Shown here one piece after another: positions 30,472-36,298 of a stretch of DNA of 36,298 bases; positions within the stretch are counted from its first letter, which is position 1, and every line of letters begins with the position of its first letter. The notes under the pieces are model-generated. The model saw only the letters and a program-made list of their open reading frames with translations, did not search any database and had not been told where the DNA came from. The stretch is from JACJYE01 sp964432875. Its GTDB lineage: Bacteria; Bacteroidota; Bacteroidia; Chitinophagales; Saprospiraceae. A program made the translations under genes and the position numbers. The stretch covers positions 1 to 36,298 of the forward strand of contig CAYSPJ010000045.1 of NCBI GenBank assembly GCA_964432875.1. The letters are read 5' to 3'.

Positions 30472-31599
30472 TTACTTTTTCTTAAACCATCCTTTTATTT
30501 TTTCAAACCATTTAATAGTTTTAGGCTCCTCGTCATCATGACCAGAAATATCGTTGCTGATTAACATAGCAATGGGCTTCAATTGATCAAACTCTTCGCA
30601 TAGCACTTTAAGCATAGCAGCAAAAGGAAGGAATAATACCATGCCTGCTATCCCCCACACCGAAGCACCGATCAATAAGCTTAAAATTGCCACTAAAGCA
30701 TTTACATTTAAGCTGCTGCCTACAATCTTAGGATTTAAATAGTTGCTCTCAATAGTTTGAATTGACCAAAACAAAATCATCACAGCTATTGGCGTCCATA
30801 ACGAATCTGAGGTCATAAAGGCATAAAGCACCGGAATAGTTGCACCTATGCTGGTGCCGATATAAGGCACGATAGATAAAATTGCTGCTAGAAATCCAAA
30901 AAGAATCGGGCTATCAATTCCGATAATCCACAATCCTGTACTGTTGGCGAAACCTAATATTAAAATCAACAGGAACATTCCAGAAAGGTACTTTTTTCCT
31001 ACGCTCTGCATATTTTTGAGCATCCTGAAAATCTTTCCTTTGTTTTCATCACCACCAAATGCAACAAAAGCTCTGGTTAATCCTTTTCTATAAATCAGAA
31101 ACAAGAAGGTAAATATGATGGTAGTAATTAGTCCTGTAAGAAATGACGTCGTACTATTAAAGGTATTTTGTACTATTGAACCGGATGATTCATTTAGCCA
31201 CTCCTTTCCCTTTTCTATCAACTCCTCCCTATTTAACTCCTCTATAAAATACACATTGCTATTGATGAAAATTATTGCTTCTGTCAAAGTGTTCATTATT
31301 TTTCCTGTGAAATCATTCAACTGATCAGAAATATTTATCATTTTAGTAGAAAATAACGTGACACCTCCTCCGATAATTAAGAATAGCATCAGCATAGAAA
31401 TAAATGCAGAAAGCAAATTATTCACACCCCAACTTTCTAGTTTTTTAACAACCGGGAGTAAAATGAACGAAATCAACATTGCCATGCTTAGCGGTATTAG
31501 TATTGACTTAGCAATTACCATTATAGCAAAGATGCCAAATATGAAGGCTAATACATAAAATGATTTTTGGAAGGATAGTTTCATGGACTTGTCAATCAT
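30472..31599 (-). CDS. AI-2E family transporter / PerM-like permease
   Basis: 375 residues from the ATG at 31599 (MIDKSMKLSF); one at 31584 is also possible. The start at 31692 draws its first residues from a repeat copy. Seven or eight hydrophobic segments with the family pattern: two N-terminal helices (GIFAIMVIAKSILIPLSMAM), a soluble amphipathic region (about 95-155) and the conserved VPYIGTSIGATIPVL and LNPKIVGSSLNVNALVAIL blocks. Members include a putative AI-2 exporter and sodium/proton antiporters, so substrate is open. It is AT-rich like the gene set upstream and converges on it. Confidence 0.87.
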   Translation of the reverse strand: MIDKSMKLSFQKSFYVLAFIFGIFAIMVIAKSILIPLSMAMLISFILLPVVKKLESWGVNNLLSAFISMLMLFLIIGGGVTLFSTKMINISDQLNDFTGKIMNTLTEAIIFINSNVYFIEELNREELIEKGKEWLNESSGSIVQNTFNSTTSFLTGLITTIIFTFLFLIYRKGLTRAFVAFGGDENKGKIFRMLKNMQSVGKKYLSGMFLLILILGFANSTGLWIIGIDSPILFGFLAAILSIVPYIGTSIGATIPVLYAFMTSDSLWTPIAVMILFWSIQTIESNYLNPKIVGSSLNVNALVAILSLLIGASVWGIAGMVLFLPFAAMLKVLCEEFDQLKPIAMLISNDISGHDDEEPKTIKWFEKIKGWFKKK

Positions 31600-31659
31600 A
31601 TGTCTTTTGATTAAAAAATCAACAACTTGTATGTCATGATAGGCGCTCGCGCACAAGAA

Positions 31660-31807
31660 GTGTAGCTTGCTCGAAGCTCGAAGCCGGAACATCCCGCTCT
31701 CTGGAAAATCTTCGAGACTTGACCGAAGGGCAGGGCGAGATTAGATTTTCTTGAGCGGTAGACGTCCCGTCTGAACGAAGTGAAGCAGCATCGCAACGCG
31801 AAGCTTA
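31660..31807. repeat. dispersed repeat copy R10 (long, degenerate)
   Basis: Contains tgctcgaagctcgaagc (as in R3 and R8) and, at about 31764-31790, a cccgtctgaacg-agtgaagc stretch that is the reverse of the cassette inside R2. It marks the right side of the permease gene. Confidence 0.55.
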
Positions 31808-31854
31808 ATTTTTTACCCCTGGTGCCCATTGTGAGTATAGTTCCATTTTTGCCA

Positions 31855-31862
31855 CAAAAGTA
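31855..31862 (-). promoter_or_regulatory. possible -7 box TACTTTTG upstream of the permease
   Basis: Minus-strand TACTTTTGTGG, the same word as at 28723-28733. It would give a leader of about 250 bases that includes repeat R10. No -33 TTG seen. Confidence 0.3.
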
Positions 31863-31900
31863 AGAAACACTTGATGTGAAAACGTTATAACATATTAAGT

Positions 31901-32383
31901 ATGTGTTACATAATTCGCAGATTGTACTTATTACATTGTTTTGTATTCAGGAGGAGAGAAACAGCGGGGATCCGTGCCTGTCAACTTTCGTATGAGAAGA
32001 TCAGCACGCTGTTTGCCGACTTGTTTGGCTATGACTTGAATGAAAGCACGGCGATTTCCAATAATGAGATAGCATATGAACGGCTGGAGGCTACCGAAGA
32101 GCGGATCAAAGAAGTGCTGATAGGGGAACAGGTAACCCATTTTGACGAGAGCGGCATGAAAGTGGGCACTGAGCTTCACTGGCTACACGTTGCAGGCAGT
32201 GCTTTGTTCACCTACCTGTTTGTAAGCAAAAGAAGCGGCCAAAAAGCTCATCAGGACGATGTTTCCATTCTGGCTAAAATCAAAAACTGGGCTATCCACG
32301 ACTGTTATGGCACATATTTCAAGTTCAAAAACTGTCGTCATGCCCTTTGCATTCCCCACATCCTGCGGGAATTACAAGCGTAA
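31901..32383 (+). pseudogene. IS66 family transposase fragment
   Basis: From about 31979 the frame reads CQLSYEKISTLFADLFGYDL and continues with IS66 blocks THFDESGMKVGTELHWLHV and AIHDCYGTYFKFKNCRHALC, ending CIPHILRELQA. Two acidic catalytic positions (D in HFDESG and D in HDCYG) are present. The third, a glutamate some 100 residues later, is missing because the frame stops at 32383. The N-terminal zinc-finger and helical parts are also absent. This is a remnant cut at both ends; no terminal inverted repeat or partner orf (TnpB) was found. Confidence 0.85.
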
Positions 32384-32711
32384 TTCGAATTAATGTTCTA
32401 CCTTGCTTGGCTATTTTGAGCGGCGCCAATCCAGGATTTGATGATGAGCCGCCGGCAGGATACCCCATCCCCATGCTTCGCAGGAGCAACTTTGCGATCC
32501 ATGTGTTTTTCGCCGGTTGCGTATCACATGGCTCGTGCGATTTATGATATGATCCCTGCCAACGGTTTGGCTATGTTTGCGTGGTGGCGTTTAGCCACCA
32601 TGAATGTCATAGCCTTTGTTGCATGCTGGCTTTTTTCTATTTCTTCTCTACAAGTACAAATTCATCTGTATGAAATTTTTCAATGGGAAAAATTAATAAA
32701 AGGATGAATAT
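32384..32711. other. 328-base region without a credible gene
   Basis: Follows the IS66 break. Higher GC in its first half than the gene after it. Contains a 7-bp perfect hairpin tggtggc/gccacca (32582-32600). The short open frames here have no recognisable content and may be older mobile-element debris. Confidence 0.4.
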
Positions 32712-33101
32712 TTATAGGTTTTCAATAACTCTTTTCAACTTATCTCTTACTTCAGCAGCAATATCTCCTAAAGATTCATTCTCGACCGAAACCATTGAAG
32801 ATAAAGGATCCACAGCAGAAACTTCAATGATCCCAGGTTCCTTTTCTTGAATTATAACATTGCATGGAAGCATTGTGCCAATTTTATCCTCAGCTTGTAA
32901 TGCCTTGTAGGCAAATGGAGCATTACAAGCACCTAAAATCTTATAATTATAGAAATCTACATCTAATTTTTTCTTTAAAGTTGATTTTATGTCAATTTCT
33001 GTAAGCACGCCAAATCCTTCTTTTTGAAGTTCTTTAATTGTTTTTTCAATTGCTTCATCAAATGTTATGTTGCTCAATGTGGTTTTAAAGTAATAATTCA
33101 T
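32712..33101 (-). CDS. DUF302 family protein
   Basis: 129 residues matching DUF302: FKTTLSNITFDEAIEKTIKE, GFGVLTEIDIKSTLKKKLD, YKILGACNAPFAYKALQAED, IGTMLPCNVIIQE and a C-terminal acidic helix. The two cysteines sit at the family-typical positions (GACN and LPCN). Structure-known members form dimers; activity is unknown, with links to metal and redox stress suggested by gene context elsewhere. AT-rich, like the island, and it is the last gene before the long gene-poor stretch. Confidence 0.87.
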   Translation of the reverse strand: MNYYFKTTLSNITFDEAIEKTIKELQKEGFGVLTEIDIKSTLKKKLDVDFYNYKILGACNAPFAYKALQAEDKIGTMLPCNVIIQEKEPGIIEVSAVDPLSSMVSVENESLGDIAAEVRDKLKRVIENL

Positions 33102-33527
33102 CTTTTTGGTTGATTTTATAAAATAGTTTAAAAATATTCTATGCCTAATTCGTTTTCGGCTTGCTTACAAATAGTCTTGCATCCCCCGCCGCCGCAGAAA
33201 CAACTCTTGCGCTCCCCCAAACCTTAGGCGGCGGTGGCTATGCAAGGTATTGAACAGTCTGTCCCGTCCTCTGGACGGGAAAGCCGCCCGCCTATGGGCA
33301 AAGCATCAGGCACCCCCTCCCCGAGCCGGGTCAAATCGGCTGGTAAGATAAGAGTTGAGGGCGAGACGAGCAAACCTCAGCGCCGGATTTTAGAGAAAAA
33401 AAGCTGTTTCCGAGGGGCCTGCGCCTAGCAAGGCCCTGCGGGGCAGCGCTCCGCCTCCGGCAGCATGGGCGGGATGGCTGGCGGTGCCCGCTGCCGGGCG
33501 GGGATGAGGCCTGGCGGCGGATTTGCC

Positions 33528-33764
33528 TCACTCCCGGCCCAGCACGCCTTCCAGCAGCACTTTGATCGCGCTGTAAGCCGCGTCTGCGTAAGGCTGCGCT
33601 GCCCGCTTGTCGTTGATAGGGTGGGGCAGATGGCGCACTGCTTCCCCCAAAGAAGCCTACGCCGGGCTCTTGCCCAGATAGGCAGCGGACAAAACTGCCT
33701 GGCGGATGTATGAAGCGCTGTAATGCTTCAGTTGCAGGTGCTCTAGCCCGCGCTTCCTTAATGG
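33528..33764 (-). pseudogene. gene remnant with an in-frame stop
   Basis: Minus-strand frame reads RGLEHLQLKHYSASYIRQAV, then LSAAYLGKSPA, a TAG (33657-33659), then LGEAVRHLPHPINDKR and YADAAYSAIKVLLEGVLGRE to a TGA. Both sides of the TAG look like the same helical protein. No start codon and no known family. Probably the end of a decayed chromosomal gene. Confidence 0.4.
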
Positions 33765-33872
33765 CTAAACAAGCAACCCAAATTTACCGCTTTCCAGATT
33801 TTTTTTATTGATTATCAGCGCACTGGATAGGGCGCCGCAGCAGGCTAGCGCTTGCGGTTTAGTTCAACTCTT

Positions 33873-33929
33873 GTATTGACGCACCTCCTCGAAGGTGCAT
33901 GTTTTACTTAGTCAGAGGTGCGTCAATAC
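33873..33929. repeat. 15-bp perfect inverted repeat
   Basis: gtattgacgcacctc (33873-33887) and its complement (33915-33929) flank 27 bases. The inner word gaggtgcg matches the arms of the palindrome at 26520. Confidence 0.6.
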
Positions 33930-34176
33930 CGCCTATGTACAGACCAGCCCCTCTCTCCCGAGAGTAGCCGGGCAAAACCCCATCACTCAACTAAACCAAT
34001 CGAAGATGACCCAGGGTTTAGCACTGCACAGGCAAGCTCTGATCCATTGTCTGGGCAAAATATAGTATGAAGTTTCATGCCAGTCAATACCCCCAGCAAA
34101 AAAGTGCATTTTTCTCAAAAATCCAAGCGCTCCAATGGGCTTTGCACCCTTTCCCAGCCCACACAGGTGATGTGGA

Positions 34177-34540
34177 TATAAGAGCTTGTTCAGGTTTTAT
34201 CATTCGCGCCCAAACGGCCACTTTTTAGCTTATACTTCGTTGCAAAAACGGGCTTCGTAGCGCTGCTACTTTCCCTGATTCAAGTCTAGTGCCCCATGAA
34301 CGAAATTCTTGACAGCCCAAGCCTTGCCCTTTCAGCGCCATGCTGCGTTGCTTATCGGTCGCGTAGCTTTGGCTATGCTCCCTCTTCCCGCCTTGCCTGA
34401 CGGTGAAATGGCGGCGGCTTAACTATCAACAACTTCGTCCATGGGGCACTAGGGCCCCCCTTAATCCCCAGACTTGAATGGCCTAAGCAAAAAATTGACT
34501 GATTTTAGCATCAAAAACAAAACCTGAACAAGCTCTTATA
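34177..34540. mobile_element. 364-bp non-autonomous insertion-like element with nested palindromes
   Basis: Ends are perfect 22-base inverted repeats (34177-34198 and 34519-34540) with core AGAGCTTGTTCAGGTTTT. Inside lie further inverted pairs: 34278-34287 with 34470-34479 (10/10) and 34287-34304 with 34434-34451 (17/18, tagtgccccatg...). No ORF fits a transposase. The layout is that of a MITE or of one small element inserted in another. A tata word sits at each end and may be the target duplication. Related end words occur near 23940 and 30128. Confidence 0.68.
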
Positions 34541-34911
34541 GTTCTCCAAGCCAAAATTTGTGAACCTTGACTTGCTCTTTTTCCGTCTCGCTGCGTTAAA
34601 AAGCCTCACCGACTTCAGAAAGGCATCCCCTGGCCTGATCTTTTGAATTTAACCTTTTTTTCGTCGCCGATTCCACTTTTTTTCAAGAAGTCGAAAGATT
34701 CAGACAATCTTTTGCAAGATCTGGACAAGCCTCGTGCTCAGGCTTGGGCTAATTTTGTTATCCAGAAAGCTCTTTATGTGAACGGGCCGGTCATTTTATG
34801 CTTTCCTGACCGGCATTATGCGATAGATAATAGTCAACGAATGAGTTATCGTCTTCTTTGACCGCGTCGTTCCGGGTAGTGGATTTTCTAACCATTAAAA
34901 TAGTAGTAATT

Positions 34912-36298
34912 ATGAAAGCCAAACATTTACTCTTGATCTTGCTTTTAGCTATTCTTAGTAGTGGGGCGGTGCAGGCCCAATGGATAGGGCTCGGAAGCGG
35001 CGTTTCCGCTGCCAATCACCGGGTCTGGGGCCTGTCCGTAGCCGATTCTAATGTGGTTTGGGGGTTATCGTGGGATGCTGTGAGTAATACCAAGCCCGAT
35101 TATCTCGTCAAGACCACGGACGGAGGTGAGAGCTGGGAAGCCTTACCAATTGAAATTCCCGAGGAGCTTTATTCGATACAGATCTTCGCGCTGGACGAGT
35201 TGAACGGTTGGCTGGCTGCCGCTGATGAACTAAACCCCATTTCCGGAAAGGTTTACAAAACGACCGATGGCGGTGTTACCTGGGTAGAACAAAGCAGTGG
35301 TTTTACCGGATTTAATGAAACCCCGGCCGCCGTTCATTTTTGGAATGCCAATGAAGGCGTAGCTTTCGGAGCAACTTGTCACTCCCAGTACAATGACCAG
35401 ATCGCCATTTATACTACAGACAATGGCGGCGATACCTGGACCAAAGTGACCGGAGCCGGTATACCCGCTCAGTTATCGGGGGAAGGTATGTGTCTTTACT
35501 CAGGAAACGGCTTCTATGATGTCGTAGGCGATCATATTTGGTTTGTCAGTTCAAAAAACCGGGTATTTAGGTCCTCCAACCGGGGACTGCATTGGGAAGT
35601 GGCTGACGCAACAGCGGGCTCAGGAAGAATCACTTCGATCGCATTTAAGAATGAACTCGAAGGTATTGTCGTTACGGCTTTTCCAAATGGCGCCGCGCGC
35701 ACCACGGACGGAGGATCTACCTGGACGCCGCTCTCCATCCCAAATTCCACTCAGGCCGCGCAGATCGAGTACATTCCCGGCACGGAGGGCAGCTATGTGG
35801 TGCACAATGCGGCCATCACCTGGGTTACTACCAACAACCGGATGATGGCGACCCATGATGACGGGGAAAACTGGGAAACCATCACCACCAATGCCAACCT
35901 GGATTGTGTCGAATTCCTTTCGCCGAAAACAGGTTTTGGCGGGGGGGTGATTACTAGCTCGACTTCCGGTGGTATGTATAAGTGGGCAGGCCCTTCTCTG
36001 GCAGGTCGCATTTACGTCAATAACGCCGCCACCGGCGCCAATACGGGCTTTAACTGGACCGACGCCTTCACCGATCTTCAGGATGCTCTCGCCGCGGCCG
36101 TGGAAGGCGATGAGATCTGGGTGGCCGCCGGAACCTATACCCCCGCCGGCCCCAATGGCGCTACCGCGGCTACTTTCCTCATCGACAAAAATATTCGCCT
36201 GCTGGGCGGCTTCGCCGGCGACGAAACCGAAGCGGACGCCCGCGACCCGGAGGCCAACCCGACAATCCTCTCAGGCGATTTGAACGGGGATGATGTGG
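34912..36298 (+). CDS. large secreted Asp-box (BNR) / beta-helix protein, 3' end beyond window
   Basis: The frame is open for 462 codons to the window edge. Signal peptide 1-23 (LLLLAILSSGAVQAQ, read from the LLL run). Six Asp-box-like turns follow at residues 69-75 (TDGGESW), 118-124 (TDGGVTW), 169-176 (TDNGGDTW), 222-228 (degenerate), 265-271 (TDGGSTW) and 315-321 (degenerate), spaced as in sortilin- or Ycf48-type propellers. From about 364 a second region begins: GRIYVNNAATGANTG, WTDAFTDLQDALAAA, EIWVAAGTYTP and LLGGFAG, the start of a right-handed parallel beta-helix. In this phylum such proteins usually end in a T9SS tail, not visible here. Probably a surface adhesin or glycan-binding protein. 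Confidence 0.85.
   Translation, partial: MKAKHLLLILLLAILSSGAVQAQWIGLGSGVSAANHRVWGLSVADSNVVWGLSWDAVSNTKPDYLVKTTDGGESWEALPIEIPEELYSIQIFALDELNGWLAAADELNPISGKVYKTTDGGVTWVEQSSGFTGFNETPAAVHFWNANEGVAFGATCHSQYNDQIAIYTTDNGGDTWTKVTGAGIPAQLSGEGMCLYSGNGFYDVVGDHIWFVSSKNRVFRSSNRGLHWEVADATAGSGRITSIAFKNELEGIVVTAFPNGAARTTDGGSTWTPLSIPNSTQAAQIEYIPGTEGSYVVHNAAITWVTTNNRMMATHDDGENWETITTNANLDCVEFLSPKTGFGGGVITSSTSGGMYKWAGPSLAGRIYVNNAATGANTGFNWTDAFTDLQDALAAAVEGDEIWVAAGTYTPAGPNGATAATFLIDKNIRLLGGFAGDETEADARDPEANPTILSGDLNGDDV

Larger units (their letters stand above)
33102..34911. other. 1.8-kb gene-poor stretch
   Basis: No complete gene is credible here. It holds an 8-bp hairpin (33262-33269 with 33273-33280), a gene fragment on the minus strand (33528-33764), a 15-bp inverted repeat (33873-33929), an insertion-like element (34177-34540) and an 8-bp hairpin (34786-34793 with 34807-34814) before the last gene. 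Short open frames at 33234-33428 and 34643-34861 lack any supporting sign. GC varies sharply along it, as in a site of repeated insertion. Confidence 0.6.

Noticed and set aside
33234..33428. 64-codon ORF in the gene-poor stretch
   Set aside because: Low-complexity Ser/Arg/Pro text across a hairpin; no support.
34643..34861. 72-codon ORF before the surface-protein gene
   Set aside because: TTG start, no motif, and it spans a hairpin; likely noncoding leader.

Overview
The window is most likely from a Bacteroidota chromosome, probably a Saprospiria-like lineage. The order is an inference. Supporting signs are TAnnTTTG-type -7 boxes, two of them with a TTG exactly 20 bases upstream (7184-7214 and 20035-20065); a TonB-dependent receptor with a carboxypeptidase-like N-terminal domain; a GH53 enzyme whose C-terminus resembles a type IX secretion tail; and several small families common in this phylum. 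No tRNA, rRNA or CRISPR array was seen.

Region 1 (1-10.2 kb) is GC-rich and ordinary chromosomal: a secreted GH53 galactanase, an SDR oxidoreductase, a DUF1080 lipoprotein, an N-acetylmuramoyl-L-alanine amidase, a beta-lactamase-fold serine hydrolase, a DUF3784 membrane protein, a 5'-truncated four-helix-bundle suffix gene, and a TPP riboswitch leading a TonB-dependent receptor. That last pair points to regulated thiamine uptake across the outer membrane.

Region 2 (10.2-26.4 kb) is mostly minus strand and rich in small enzymes: a medium-chain reductase with small coupled ORFs, a TRIC-type channel, a NamZ-like DUF1343 enzyme, an alpha/beta hydrolase, an AAC(3)-I-like acetyltransferase, a GNAT-methyltransferase fusion, a RimJ/RimL-type acetyltransferase coupled to a secreted YciI-like protein, an SRPBCC protein, a methyltransferase, a Uma2 nuclease-fold protein, a cyclic-2,3-diphosphoglycerate-synthetase-like GTPase, a DinB protein, a maltose-acetyltransferase homologue, DUF2200 and several unnamed membrane or lipoproteins.

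Region 3 (26.8-33.1 kb) is clearly more AT-rich, with different codon use. It carries a compact plus-strand set of envelope/stress families (GsmA/YflT-like glycine-zipper protein, a 23-aa ORF coupled to an lmo0937-type peptide, YtxH, holin-like protein, an unnamed helical protein, a 38-aa membrane peptide, a PA2169/DUF2383 four-helix protein) followed by an AI-2E-family permease, an IS66 remnant and DUF302. It is bordered by dispersed repeats and looks like an acquired stress-tolerance island.

Region 4 (33.1-34.9 kb) is gene-poor and full of inverted repeats. It includes a 364-bp element with perfect 22-bp terminal inverted repeats and nested palindromes inside. Region 5 (34.9 kb to the end) is the start of a large secreted protein with six Asp-box repeats and the beginning of a beta-helix domain, cut by the window edge.

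A modular intergenic repeat family runs through the whole window, with at least eight copies carrying the edge GTAACTATTYAGCATGG and interchangeable small hairpins. It is the strongest candidate here for something undescribed.
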